Source: Membranipora membranacea (Eukaryota; Bryozoa; Gymnolaemata; Cheilostomatida; Membraniporidae). From it: 64,000 nt of DNA. This document shows positions 49,301 to 61,700 of the stretch, piece by piece (positions within the stretch are counted from its first letter, which is position 1; each line of letters starts with the position of its first letter). The notes beneath the pieces are model-generated. The model ran no database searches. It worked only from the letters and a program-made list of their open reading frames with translations, and was not told where the DNA came from. The translations under genes were made by a program, and so were the position numbers. Location: positions 620,001 to 684,000 of the forward strand of contig OU612067.1 of assembly GCA_914767715.1 (NCBI GenBank). Reading direction: 5' to 3'.

Positions 49301-51728
49301 AGCAATTTTCATTTGTAAGAATTCAGTTCGATTCAGTTATTTGGGTAATCATAGAACTCTGCAAAAGCTGCAGATGACATTTCTTTGATAAAAAATATGT
49401 AGACACTAGTGAGAATAACAGGATGAGGCCTCACCGGTATAGATGTGCCAGAATGTAAAAATACAACAAAGCTGTTAACAGAAGAAACGCTTTACCCTGA
49501 CTGACCCCGAGTGCACCAAGCTGTGACAAACTCTGCAAGTAGTACTAAATTTAAATGAAGGGTAAGGGGAAAGTCAAACATGGTACTAATTTTTTGTAGC
49601 GGAAAGTTTGAAATAAGCGTAGGTGGGAAAGTAGTACACACATACAATGATGAAGGTAGTTTTGGTGAACTGGCTTTACTATACAACACACCAAGAAATG
49701 CGACAATCGAAGCAAAGTCTGCTGGTATTGTGTGGGCTTTGGTGAGTTAGAATCACATATAACAGGGTAATTATATCTCTCGTGATCATTCATATCCAGA
49801 CGTGACTCCTCCTTTAATATGTACAACTGATGGAGTGATAGGTGAACTGCTAGCTGTTGTTAGTTTCTGATTTTTGACAGCGATGTGCTGTAATTTGAGT
49901 TGTAGAAGCTGATCTGTTCAGTTAACACTATGCTTCCCATCAGAGACTTGACAATATGCTTTCTCTTCTCTGCAGGATCGACAATCGTTTAGGAAAATCG
50001 TACTGAAATCTGCATTCCTGAAGCGACAGCTGTATGAAGAGTTTATCAATTCAGTCGATATCTTGAAATCATTAGAGGTAAGGCCACGCTCAAAACTGCG
50101 CATCTTTTCTCACCACAAAGTGTTTTCAGATAAATCTTCATATGGTACTCCATTCCCTTCTGCCAGTAAATACTCAGACCATCATAAACATTAAATTGTA
50201 CAAGAAGTAATATTAAATACCAAATTTAGCTCGGAATATTCTTTTCTGGTTTATTAGATCTCTCTGTTTGAGAACGCTGCATTGTGGAATACTCTTTATT
50301 TATGACCTGATTGATGGGGTAATTAGTACACATATCTGGTGTCACCTGACAAAATTGGGTTCTTGTCAGTACGCCTGATACTGAATGATAATTAAAATCC
50401 GAAAGTTTTTTACCTAATAGCAAAGATGCAGACATTCAACTTCGGGATCGTCCTCTCATGTTTTTGGGGTAGACAAGTCTTTATACCCATGTTTTTATTT
50501 ACATGCAGACTTATGAACTGACAAAGGTTTGTGATGCTCTCAAGCCAGTTAAGTTCGAAGACAGTGACGTTATCATCAAGACTGGAGATAAGGCTGACAA
50601 AATGTACATAGTCGAAGATGGAGAAGTAAAAGTCATCAGAACAGTGAGTTATCCTAAAAGGCTGAGAATGGCTTTGTATCTCAGTGCGACTCCACTGTCT
50701 GATGTTATCTGTATGCGCTTGTCCAGTCTCAAACCTATTAATCATTTATAAAAGGATAATCACTGTCAATAACTTAATTTCCTGACATGGAAGGCAAAAT
50801 GAATTACCTTGTTGCACTACACCCAGTGCAGTATGGCTTGACTTATCATTTCGGCCTTGTCTGGCAAATAAAACCTACTGTCGTGAGTACTTAGTGTGTA
50901 GTGTACAGCCTTGATGCAATAGGCCAAACTGACCGTTTAATATTTTACAGAAGCTGACACTACCTGTTATGTGTATAGTAGTATGCCGTTTTTTATATCT
51001 ATGTAGAACGGTGAGGGTGAGAGGCGTGAGGTGAGCCGGATTGGTAAGGGTGGCTATTTTGGGGAGCTTGGTCTAATAAGCCACAAACCAAGGGCTGCTG
51101 ATGTCATAGCCTGTGGAACAACAAAATGCGCCGGTAAGCTGAGTATATTTCTATAATAACAAGATTGCAGATAGTAGGGAATAAAATGAATCAGTTTGTG
51201 AATTAAACAGCAGCTGAATGACTTGATGCACTGTTGTTCTCACCCTTTAACATAGCTTCAGCATTTTTCTGCAACGAGGTCCGATATCAATTTGCCCATC
51301 TTAACTTTTGGTGGGATTGAGTCTATGAGGCCTGAGACTAGCTAGTGGTCATGCGGTCAGAGACTGGCGTTTGTTGCTATCCTTGGGGTTTAGGTCTGCT
51401 TCCGTTCACAATAAATGATCATTGGTTATAGTTAGCCCCTAAAGCAGGCTGTGATTTAAGGTTTTGAGCACCGGTTCTAAGCAAGCAGACGTAAGCCCAG
51501 GCCAGCCCATTTTCACACATTATGCAAATCTGTACATCTCAAAGGAATGTCTGCTCATATCTTGCTGAGGCATGAGAATTACAATGATGTGTTTCAGCCT
51601 TAGATGTCCAAGCATTTGAGAGGTTACTGGGACCCTGTGTGGAAGTGATGAAGCGCAATATGGCTGCTTACGATGCTGATATGGAGAATGCTTTTGGTGG
51701 AAGAGAAAAGATAGGACAACTACGATAA
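37400..51728 (+). CDS. PRKAR2: cAMP-dependent protein kinase type II regulatory subunit
   Basis: Holds the PKA catalytic subunit inactive until cAMP binds. Exons 37400-37565, 46791-46847, 47281-47342, 48557-48640, 48953-49062, 49600-49741, 49976-50077, 50509-50643, 51007-51133, 51598-51728 join in phase to 371 residues. Residues about 8-45 are the dimerisation/docking helix pair ([18 protein letters not shown]), which binds A-kinase anchoring proteins. A proline-rich stretch (LPPPVPPK, 60-67) leads into the inhibitor site RRKS (71-74), followed by VSAERYDP. A Ser at the P-site makes it type II. Two cyclic-nucleotide-binding domains follow, with phosphate-binding cassettes [16 protein letters not shown] and [16 protein letters not shown], each keeping the cAMP-contacting Glu and Arg. 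The C-terminus is GQLR. The linker is shorter than in vertebrate RII. The first coding intron (9.2 kb) hosts two transposons. Confidence 0.96.
37566..39473. other. PKA subunit intron 1, left part
   Basis: No gene or clear repeat seen in this stretch before the Gypsy element. Confidence 0.4.
39474..39646 (-). repeat. 3' LTR of the Gypsy element
   Basis: 173 bp, about 98% identical to the copy at 44052-44224. Has perfect TGTTTATG/CATAAACA ends. Confidence 0.93.
39967..43392 (-). pseudogene. Gypsy Pol (protease, RT, RNase H, integrase) with an internal stop
   Basis: In order on the minus strand: a zinc knuckle ([13 protein letters not shown], near 43360), aspartic protease (LDTGAS), reverse transcriptase with the catalytic VADDILIYG, then an in-frame TAG at 42082-42084 where the frame would otherwise continue into the RT connection. 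Beyond it come RNase H (TDASTGG, HTDHEPL), the integrase HHCC finger and a DDE core (the D-N-G in QSDNGPQ, the E in GKAEAAVK). The Pol frame is +1 relative to Gag at an A-run near 43410. The stop and shift suggest the copy is inactive unless readthrough and frameshifting are used. Confidence 0.9.
43397..44002 (-). CDS. Gypsy Gag (capsid-like)
   Basis: A 201-residue ORF with an ATG about 50 bp inside the 5' LTR. Helical, charged sequence like Gypsy capsid domains (an [16 protein letters not shown] start, a central region with RxxLLSTKQ, a tail rich in Lys and Glu). It lacks the zinc knuckle, which lies in the next frame. Forms the retrotransposon particle in active relatives. Confidence 0.8.
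   Translation of the reverse strand: MAATDFLVPKPIEDGADLSSQWARFLEEYELYLVATEKDGKGDKIKIALMLRCIGPRGVDIFKSFTFTGDKKIDKYDDVIEKFQTFCLKKSNRVVKRHQLLSTKQGCLSVDEYVTALHKIARECSLDTMYDDFFLQALLLGINDEQVRRKLFEDDDLKVDQAIKKCKVAEASKNDLKTIRAEAEESVHALSRRGRSNKQKC
44052..44224 (-). repeat. 5' LTR of the Gypsy element
   Basis: 173 bp, starting TGCTTATG with one change from the perfect terminal inverted repeat. It should contain the element's own promoter; no TATA box is called with confidence. Confidence 0.93.
44649..45727. mobile_element. Non-autonomous TIR DNA transposon
   Basis: The ends are CAGACTTGCCAACCT and, reversed, CATACTTGCCAACCT. A 7-bp direct repeat, GTATATT, flanks it at 44642-44648 and 45728-45734. The CA-start TIR and 7-8 bp duplication suggest hAT-like, but no transposase is visible. 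Inside are a palindrome TTCGCGCTACGCGCGAA (44761-44777) and a 9-bp stem hairpin TAGCCTGTC...GACAGGCTA (about 44905-44929). Confidence 0.7.
45735..46790. other. PKA subunit intron 1, right part
   Basis: No gene seen. The intron ends in TCTATTGCAG. Confidence 0.4.
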
Positions 51729-52550
51729 ATAAAACTTACTCAATATAAACAGTTACATATTGCGTGTACTGAGAGATTCCTAACTCAGTTTAGGCTTATA
51801 ATAGCCCCTTGTATTGACCGGCAGTATAAAACCATTTTGGTTGCATTACTTATTATTCCTCAGTCTAATTTGTTGTAAATATAAAACCTCATCAGATTTG
51901 AGTGCCTACTTGCGTTCCATGGCTACAACAAAATAAAATCTTTGTGTACAGTTAATACAAGAAGTTTTGGAGACTGAGAGACCGTTATAACTGTTAGATT
52001 ATCACTGTTAAAGTTGTAAGTGTCAGACAAGAGTACGTGTCGACTGTCGATGACAGTCAGCCAATCACCTGCTGCCGCTGCCTATTAGTTATAATCTAAT
52101 ATATACTGGTTGTTGTATTTATTCATGCAAATTTTGATTTACCATTGTCTTGTCTTTGTTCTGTCTTTTAATGGTTTTGTCCAGTCATAGCATTACTGAA
52201 AAAACGCTTCATCATTTTACTGATTATTATTGTAGTTCTGCTTCGTACTATTATATCCAATCTACAAGACTCGTTTCTTACACAATATAAAACTCTGAAC
52301 GCCATGCTATCCAATATTAATAATAATATGTTTGGATCTAATAACACACTTGGCCTAGCTTGGCCTTTAATTTACAAAATGTCTCTTAGTTGAGCACAGC
52401 ACAGCTGCGGCAGCATTATAACATTGTAAGATAAAAGTAAAAATGTATAAAACAATACCTCGGTGAATGGGATAGTTACTAGATCAAGACTGGTAGACCT
52501 TATATAAGTCACTTACCCAGTTGAATCGAGTGGGTCTTAGAGCTCGTTAA
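51729..52550. other. PKA subunit 3' UTR and spacer
   Basis: AATAAA occurs just at the stop codon (about 51728) and again near 51934, the likelier poly-A signal. No other gene. Confidence 0.5.
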
Positions 52551-52554
52551 TCCT

Positions 52555-53695
52555 TGAGGCTTGTGTGTGTAGTAGGGTGAGGCTTGTGTGTGTAGTAGGG
52601 TGAGGTTTGTGTGTGTAGTAGGGTGAGGTTTGTGTGTGTAGTAGGGTGAGGCTTGTGTGTGTAGTAGGGTGAGGCTTGTGTGTGTAGTAGGGTTAGGCTT
52701 GTGTGTGTAGTAGGGTGAGGCTTGTGTGTGTAGTAGGGTGAGGCTTGTGTGTGTAGTAGGGTGAGGCTTGTGTGTGTAGTAGGGTGAGGCTTGTGTGTGT
52801 AGTAGGTTGAGGCTTGTGTGTGTAGTAGGGTGAGGCTTGTGTGTGTAGTAGGGTTAGGCTTGTGTGTGTAGTAGGGTGAGGCTTGTGTGTGTAGTAGGGT
52901 GAGGCTTGTGTGTGTAGTAGGGTGAGGCTTGTGTGTGTAGTAGGGTGAGGCTTGTGTGTGTAGTAGGGTGAGGCTTGTGTGTGTAGTAGGGTTAGGCTTG
53001 TGTGTGTAGTAGGGTGAGGCTTGTGTGTGTAGTAGGGTTAGGCTTGTGTGTGTAGTAGGGTGAGGCTTGTGTGTGTAGTAGGGTGAGGCTTGTGTGTGTG
53101 TAGTAGGGTTAGGCTTGTGGGTGTAGTAGGATGAGGCTTGTGTGTGTAGTAGGGTGAGGCTTGTGTGTGTAGTAGGGGAGGCTTGTGTGTGTAGTAGGGT
53201 TAGGCTTGTGGGTGTAGTAGGGTTAGGCTTGTGTGTGTAGTAGGGTGAGGCTTGTGTGTGTAGTAGGGTGAGGCTTGTGTGTGTAGTAGGGTGAGGCTTG
53301 TGTGTGTAGTAGGGTGAGGCTTGTGTGTGTAGTAGGGTGAGGCTTGTGGGTGTAGTAGGGTTAGGCTTGTGTGTGTAGTAGGGTGAGGCTTGTGTGTGTA
53401 GTAGGGTGAGGCTTGTGTGTGTAGTAGGGTGAGGCTTGTGGGTGTAGTAGGGTGAGGCTTGTGTGTGTAGTAGGGTGAGGCTTGTGGGTGTAGTAGGGTG
53501 AGGCTTGTGTGTGTAGTAGGGTGAGGCTTGTGTGTGTAGTAGGGTGAGGCTTGTGTGTGTAGTAGGGTGAGGTTTGTGTGTGTAGTAGGGTGAGGCTTGT
53601 GTGTGTAGTAGGGTTAGGCTTGTGTGTGTAGTAGGGTTAGGCTTGTGTGTGTAGTAGGGTGAGGCTTGTGTGTGTAGTAGGGTGAGGCTTGAGAC
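52555..53695. repeat. 23-bp minisatellite, about 49 copies
   Basis: Head-to-tail copies of GGCTTGTGTGTGTAGTAGGG plus TGA or TTA. Because 23 is not a multiple of three, one strand reads as a long open frame with a 23-residue period (His/Thr/Pro/Tyr rich). That frame is an artefact. Some units contain TAGGGTTAGG, like a degenerate telomere repeat. Confidence 0.95.
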
Positions 53696-53699
53696 TGTT

Positions 53700-56600
53700 A
53701 ACAACATCATCTATTTACTCCTTGGCTCCATCCACCTGACTCACACAGCAGATAGAAAATTGTATGCCAAATTTCCTGTGGTGATCCTAATTCAACTGGT
53801 GTCAGTACATCCCATGGGTATCAATCAGGCTCCCTAAAAGCCACTGGATGATGTCGATGTATCAATTGAAACAAAGTTAGAAAGTCTTTAGAGGGTTTTA
53901 CATTTTGTGTCAATTCATGAGGGTGTAAGACATATATATATAAGTTGCTTAGTCATCACAGAGCGTCCCGCTGAGACAGAGGTCTTGTGTAAAGAATTTC
54001 CAACAGATTATGAAATTATTGACTCATCCAAGTGAACAAAAATGATAGAGTTATTTATATAGTAACTCTATGACAAAAATAGACAGTATTATGGTTATAC
54101 ATAATTATGAATTAACACACTATATAGACTTAAAAGACTTAATAAACTTAATAATAACTAAGGCAGGACGGGATCAAGTTTAATCCGATTGCCTGCATTC
54201 TAGTTGCTCCCTTCCACTGATCATGTTGCAGGCGTGACCAGCGGAGGGGGAGCAGCTCTGAATGCAGGCTAATAGACCAAACTTGGTCTAGGCAGGACAC
54301 CATATACATCTAATATAAAGTGAGGTACTTAATAGTGGGTGGCTAACATTGAATTGAAGACACAATGATGCTATATTGATTTGAAGTTCATAGTCCAGGT
54401 TTTTTGTTGATAACTCAATCAATCTTGATTGAATTTTGAGTTTAAAAATAGCCTACCATTCAGCAGCTTCTTGTGGTGAATGGGAAGTTGTTTGTTTTCC
54501 AAAAAAAGTATAGGTGACTGAGGAATAGTTTATAGGTGAGGAATGTGGATATTAATCCTCGAAAAGAAACCTGATAAAAGTCACACACCGAGTGGAATCT
54601 AATGAGCCTGGTTTAATGCAGGGAGCTTTGGGTGCGCCAAGGTTAGATATGTAGCCAGATAAAGCTGATGAAATCTCATTCCATCCTCTCCCACCATAGA
54701 ATACGGGAACTTAAACATTAATTTTCCAAAAAAATCTCATAAAAAAAGCTTATAAACGGAAGTAAGTGACTTGCTCATATTGAATGCCTCCTGCTGACAG
54801 AAGCTTCCATTTTTTCTCAGCTTGAGAAGAGTATGTCACAACTAAGATGACTTATCTACCCAAGTGAACAGAAATAGACATAAACCGATGTATAGAACGG
54901 AATAACACACATACTATCCATCGGCAATCGTTGATGAAGGTTATCCACTTGTATGAAAATAATATATATGAAACATGAAATATTATATTATTATAACACT
55001 TTGACATAAAGTTTTAATATTTTCACCATAAGCTGAGCTCAGAGGGACGTCAATCCTTGTTAATCATAGCATGAGAGAATGACAGTTTGTTTAGCAACAT
55101 GGCTTTAAAGCATCCATGAAATTAGATTGGGATTGGTCCAACACCTCTATTTATTTCCCCATTGCTTTACATGCAAACTATGTTGACTTGTCACCTCAAT
55201 AGGCCTGCTTCAGGTTCTTTCAATTCCTTAACCAGACCACTCAAAATGATGGTATGCTCCTGGTCTTCCATATTGGTGACTATGGGTTGAAAAACGGTTG
55301 TCAGAATTTTTTAGTGGCCTCATATATAAGACCATTGCATTTTGCACACATTTCCGGTCTAATTTACATTAGCCAATCCGTATGCATTGATCTTCCAAAA
55401 ATGATTTTGCAAAAAGATTTTCAAACTTTAATTCAATAGATTTCCATTGCAAATACACCTGAAAATATTAGCAGGGTTCAATATCACTGATAGCTGTGCT
55501 TTTGAATTGGCTACAGCCTCATTTGACATCAGCATACTAATCATTTTATTTTGGAGGATGGGTGCAACAAGTTGACCTTCACCCAATTACAGGTGTATTA
55601 CCTAATAGTGACCGGACTGATGGTAACGGGTCCTCAAAGTTGGTCACATAAGACCTCTGTTGGTACGTTAGCATGGCGCGAAGTTCGGAGGCGATCCATC
55701 TATAGCGTGACAGGCCACGGCCATTTGACCATAAGACCGTTGCCCTCAAAACTCACCTTGTCAGGCTTTGCTCCCTTATTGGTCTCTAAAATGTTCATGA
55801 CCATCATCGGCAAAGTCTGCAGCGACAGCTCAGGTTGTCTACAGACATAAGATAGAAGAGATGTTAAGCTAAAGTGTGACGTATACATGTCATTATCAAT
55901 TCTGTTTCTCGAGCTTGTGGAGCAGTCTGACTAGTTAACTACACAACACCAGATCTGGAGCACTACACTGAGTACAACCTAAAGTATACCTGCCTCCAGA
56001 TGCTACTCGGACTATTGAGTACCGCTAAGTGCTGAGCTCACTTCCTGGATACTACGTCATCACTATCTGGGAAGAATCACTCTTGGTTGTAACCTTCATG
56101 TTAAGTTTAACTACGAAATACTACTCAGAGTTTATTGCAACTTTTTACATCATCGCTGCCCATCCTGGCCCAGTAGGAACCCCTGGCTTCTTTACAGAGC
56201 TAATCAGCTTTAAGACAAGCCCAAAACTGACCCTCTTTGACCACCAGAAGCTGTGTTACGAGGCATTGAGATCGACCCTTTCAATATTTTGCTCGTGAGA
56301 TCGTAAAGCGCATGTGTGAGGTATTGTCAGAGTTTTCGACCAGTATTAGACATTTTTCGTATAAGTAATTGTTAGAGTGACCCCAACTTTTTTCACCTCA
56401 AAATCTGCATTTATCTCCTTCAATTTTTTGCTTTGAATTAATCTCTATAATGACACGAGCTATATTGGATTACAAATCGTTTCATCCGATTTGACGAAAT
56501 TACATGAGTCCAAAGCTTCTAATTCATAAATTTATGAATTTTAACATATGCGAAATGTATGTTTATGACATCATATACCCTAAGCAAGATTTGCGAGGCC

Positions 56601-57465
56601 TTACTTTGATGAGTCGTAACTTCAGTCCTACTAGTTGCCCAATCGAGCTGTTCTTGTTTTTGAAGCTTATTGGCAGGAGCAGTTTCTTCGATTTCATGGA
56701 TGCTTGGAAGTTGGTATAAACTTTAAAGAGAATATTGAAAAAATAGATGTCGATATCCAGACAAAATTTCACACAGTTTAGATGACTGTAAGAAGGCGTT
56801 GTGCGGCACTTAGCTGATAATTAACATTTTGCAAAATGGATTTTTTAGATATAAATTATTGTATATTTTGGAGTTGGCCCTCCTTGATCCACAGGCCCCC
56901 TCCTGATATGCGTGTCTGTAATGTCCATGTAGACTAATGTCTAAAAACTTACTTTGAAGTCTGGTATGTGGTCCTGATTGGTTAACCAACTACATACATA
57001 TTGAGGTGCAAAGGTCAATTTAATTTACCACCCTGAGTAGCTTTCATTGAAGTGCGGTTAGGACCACAACAACAACCACAATCGGCTAATTTGTCTGCCT
57101 TACCCTGTGGCTGATAATCCATGAACACAATAGGCCTATATTCATCATTTTCTCAAGCTTCCAATTTATTTTCACCACCATTTGCTGCTGCTTTCCAGTT
57201 TTTATTTCAGCGCAATAGACTGCCCGTTGACTTGGTGTGAGTCAACCAGGACGACACATGAGTTTGACAGCACTGGTATATGGTGATGGAAGCTATGATA
57301 ATTGTATGATAGGACGTAATGCTATTGGCAATTGGGGTTGGGGCTGCAAACAAGGCCGCAAACAGACGATTGAGGCAAGATATGAACATTTACAAAGGAA
57401 CACCACAAAGCTAAGTTAAATATCATATATTGCTAATTTTTACAGCCATGTTTAAGTGATCCTCC
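53700..57465. other. Gene-poor region
   Basis: No ORF with protein-like signals or splice structure. A fragment at about 53931-54040 (AT run, AAGTTGCTTAGTC, CACAGAGCGTCCC, AAGTGAACA) resembles one at 62096-62240, so it is part of a dispersed repeat. Confidence 0.45.
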
Positions 57466-57730
57466 CAACAAAGTTTAGATCATTTGGAAGATTTGTCCAA
57501 TTGTTGCATACATTGGCCTGCTATGAACTTGGATGTTTGTAGCTGAGCTTTCAAGCGGGACCTATATAGCTTGCTAGATTGAGTTGAAAGGCTTTCAGTT
57601 TGAAGGTAGAACTACCTAAGCTTGTTGAACAACTTGTGTAAGCTATGAAGTTGGATCAAAGATCTGTGTAGCGCAAGTGCTTTCTATCCTCTGTACAAGC
57701 AAACCTAGTGTGATAGCATACAGACCAAAT
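57466..57730. repeat. Direct repeat, left copy
   Basis: Contains AAAGTTTAGATCATTTGGAA and GTCCAATTGTTGCAT, followed by AAAGGCTTTCAGTTT and ACCTAAGCTT. The same ordered words recur at about 58608-58760, with indels. The palindromic element lies between the two copies. Confidence 0.65.
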
Positions 57731-57779
57731 GAACTATTGAATGGCACATTCCCCCCTTTTTCCGCTGGTTACAAAATAT

Positions 57780-58482
57780 CACAGAGTAAGGATAAACAGA
57801 GGGGACACTTCAATGACCGTTATAGTGCCTGCGGTTTTTGATCAACTGGGGGAAAATTGTGCACAGCTGGATGCCGAAAACTCATTATCTCTATATGTTA
57901 TAATGTCATTTTTCTTGCAGACATCTCTACCTTTGATGGGCCAAAATTCATTCTGTATTTATCCTAAAGACTGATTTCCAACTTTGTTAGAATGTCCAAC
58001 CTTCAAGCTATACACCATATTATTGTCATTTTTTGTTAGGATACATAGGCTATGAGCTATCTGTGTTTTTAAAATGAGTTATATCATATAGATTTACATG
58101 TGGCCTGGGTCAATACACGGACATCTCCTAATTTTTATGACCAGAAGTTTATCAATTGTCACACGTAAATCTATATAATAAAACTCATTTTACAAATGCA
58201 GATAGCTCATAGCCTATGTATCCTAGCAAAAAATGACAATAATATGGTGTATAGCTTGAAGGATGGACATTCTAACAAAGATGGAAATCAGTCTTTAGGA
58301 TAAATACAGAATGAATTATGGCCCATCAAAGGTAGGGATGTCTGCAAGAAAAATGACATTATAACATATAGAGATAATGAGTTTTCGTCATCCAGCTGTG
58401 CACAATTTTCCCCCAGTTGATCAAAAACCGCAGGCACTATAACGATCATTGAAGTGTCCCCTCTGTTTATCCTTACTCTGTG
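57780..58482. mobile_element. 703-bp palindromic element
   Basis: The arms (about 57780-58105 and 58150-58482) are near-perfect inverted copies. The ends are CACAGAGTAAGG on both sides. AAAATAT flanks it (57773-57779 and 58483-58489), extended to AAAATATC if the ends are trimmed by one base, as a 7-8 bp target duplication. No transposase. Each arm reads as the same short open frame, which follows from the symmetry and is not evidence of coding. Confidence 0.8.
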
Positions 58483-58607
58483 AAAATATCTAGGGGCCAG
58501 CACATAAATTCTCGATAGCATGAGCATAAGTGCTGTTTATTCTCTTTACAAGCGAACATAGTGTTATCGCATGCAGAGTTCTATAGTTTTACTGTATAGG
58601 TGATCTT

Positions 58608-58760
58608 TCAATCAAAGTTTAGATCATTTGGAAGCTTTGTCCAATTGTTGCATTCACCTGTGTAGCTTGCTAAACACTAAAATAAATTGAGTTGGAAGGC
58701 TTTCAGTTTAGAGGTATAGAATTACCTAAGCTTAAAAAAACAGCTCATGAAAGCCATGAA
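58608..58760. repeat. Direct repeat, right copy
   Basis: Matches 57466-57730 in order, with a deletion and substitutions. Origin unknown. Confidence 0.6.
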
Positions 58761-61700
58761 GCTGGCGCAAAGAGCCATACTTTAAAACAAAAAAAAATTG
58801 ATAGGATTCGAAAAAAACTGGCCAATTTGAAGTTAAGTCACCATCATTGCAAACAATTGGATGTATAATAGAGGGGAATCTGTGGAGCAGGTGTCATTTA
58901 CAAATTTTAGCATCAGCAAGCCGTTGGAGTTTTGACCAAAGCTGATAAGTTTGCCGAGTTGGAAAAAAAGTGTGCCAGGTTCGAAAGCTTGCTAGGTACA
59001 ATAGCTTGCCAAGTACGATAGCTTTCCCCGGTGCAAAATTGGTGCGAAAGTTTGCCATGTCCTACACAAATGAATTTGTACCATGCATTTGCCACTAACC
59101 ATGTACGTTTAAAAGGGATTTTGTAGCAATTTTTTATCGTTATTGGCCAGCTCTCATAGGTGGCTGACTTTGACTCTTTTTATGGCAACATTTTCCAATG
59201 TTTATGGAATTTAATGCTTATTGCGTGATGTTTGGATTCCTTGCAGAAGTACATCATTAAGATGGTACATTAACAATTAACATTAAGGTGGTCATTAACA
59301 ATGGTACAAGAAATAAATTTTTGCATGGAATGGCGTCTGAGAATCTAATTCTGGGCACAAATGGCAGCGATAGTGAACAATTTTCGCCGTTGATGCAAAC
59401 TGTGGCGTTTAGCCTAAGTTTTTCAAGCTGAAGTAGATATTTGCTTTGCCAAGATGGGTCATCATCACAAAACCAGTCCAAAGGCTGAAAAACCAGATAA
59501 ATGTTTTGAGTCAGGTTGATTTCTGATAGCATTGGACCCCAGATCCAAAATTTTTGCTGACTGCATCAAGTGTCGAAATGTAATGAAAGACCCAATTGCA
59601 GGATGCTTTTCATCACATGTACTGCAAAAATTTACCTGTCAAGTCTTTGAATTGTACCCCATATGTTAGTATATTGTTTTAGACTTTGACAGCCGGTGAT
59701 TTGAATAATTTCTTTTTTTGGATCAGTACAGATTCCAGGTAAAGTGCCTATGAGCATAAAATATCGGGTCCTTTCCTGGTAACGTGATTTTAATCAAGCA
59801 TGTACGAAAGAAGAAGAAAAAAAAAGCCTTTACAAATGATGTTAAAATTTGAATTATTGGGTAATGCACACCAACAGGGAACTGGTATGAGGAGAAAGGT
59901 GAAAGGCCAGAATCCTGACATCTTTATACAGACAGAGGAGTGAGCTCGTGATGTTCTCAATGCAAAACCAACATAGCAATGTGCATAGTAATTCGATAAG
60001 ATAATTTTGCAAATTGTTCTTAAGTGTGTGTACGCTTTGGAAATCTGATTTCCTTTCATTATACGCGATTGAAAGGCTGGGCATAGGATTTCATGCACAG
60101 ACTTGGTTTTTTCAATTTTCCCAGTTACAATGGAGCACAACTACAGATTTGAACTCATTGTTTAAATTTTGTCCGGGAAAACAACTGTATTGTACACATT
60201 TTACTGCCTTTCCTGTTTATTTGACAGAAGCGCAGAGATATCTTTGCAATAAGATGGACCATAGCTATTTGTTATTTCATTCCACTGATTGACCAGGACT
60301 GAAAGCATCGGATATTCTTCCTGGAACTGCGCATGACAATCAGCACTCACAATTAAAGCTAAGTACTGTTCAACGGTTCCCATCATTAACATACTGAATG
60401 GTGCAATTGAAATATAAAGTTACATCAACCTCTAGTCATAATGCTTTGAAATGATTCACGTAGAAAAAGGTATATGGGAAGTACCCTGCTCAGTTTTGTA
60501 ATTGGGAGCTTTTCATGCGGAACATGTTCGTCATGACTCTTGATCATAAATCCTGATCGCTTAATGTCATAGTTGAATCAAAATTTGCAGCTCATCTCCT
60601 TGTGAGATCAAAAGTTTCTATATTACGTACATGATCATGTTATTTGACAATGCCTGTTTCACAGTGATGAAATTATAAAGTTAAACACATGCACACAGTC
60701 CTTGTCTCAATTTGAGGGGATACGAGGGGTCAATTGTGCCATTGAATAAGAGGACAAAAAATTTATTTCTACTCTTCACCCAACAAACCCACTTGGGACG
60801 TGTTTTTGACACCATGATACTGAGCCATGTTCCTCTCGCTAGATGGGGCAATTGCCACCTATTGGTACTGCACTAAAAACCAGAGTGCCTGTATTTTGAT
60901 GTCAAATTTGACAATTTATAAAAATCGACTATTGTGTCTAAGTCGACATTTACATGAAAGATCAAGACATTTCATCGAAACAGCATGCACTTTAGCTTTC
61001 AAACAGAAGTGGCTGACTATGGCATCATGTCTATGGTGCCTATCGATGATTCAACAGACAAGGTTGTTCATCTAACAGAATATCTGTTCGAAAATTTTGA
61101 AACTTTCACCACCTCAAATTGGCTGGTCCGGTTTCCTAACTCAGTAAACTTTGGCCCTAAAGACCATTTAAGCCAAAGGATTTCCATTCTAGGAAGCTGG
61201 TTACTTTCCAGTACGACATTGGTTTTGACTGGCACAATTTGTTGGTGACAAAAGATGATATAATTAAAAACTAACGGAAACTTATCAAGGCCACTGTGAC
61301 ATAGTGGAAAGTTATGGGCGAAAATCGAAGGAAATTTCTTCGTTACCACTGAAAATTGCCTGAGATTTTATGGCCGGATTTTCCCCTAGTAAAGTCTCTT
61401 TTGACACCATTTGGGAGTCAGATTCATTTAATGATTCAGAGACTACTACTTATCCTGTTTGAAGGCTGATCATCCCCACGATCTAGAGATCAACAGTTGC
61501 GTTTGGAGGCCAATCTTGAAGCCAGTGACTAACAATTACTAAGATTTAATTTGTCACAGCTGGGGTGAATCGGTATTCACCAAAATGTCGGCGTCCTATT
61601 CTTCGCCAAAAGACCTTACTCAGAATTATTTTTATTCAAAAATGATGACCTTTTACTGGAATGTTTTTGGTGTGTTGTAAAAATAAATACCGGAATCAAA

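Noticed and set aside
52547-53710. 387-codon open frame on the minus strand
   Set aside because: It is a readout of a 23-bp minisatellite with no stop codon in any phase of the unit; composition is purely repetitive, with no signal peptide or flanking exons.
56029-56298. 89-codon plus-strand frame with hydrophobic stretches
   Set aside because: No good start context, splice sites or recognisable domain; unsupported.
57741-58527. Two similar open frames on opposite strands
   Set aside because: They are the two arms of one palindrome, so the same frame must appear twice; no conserved domain and no start context.
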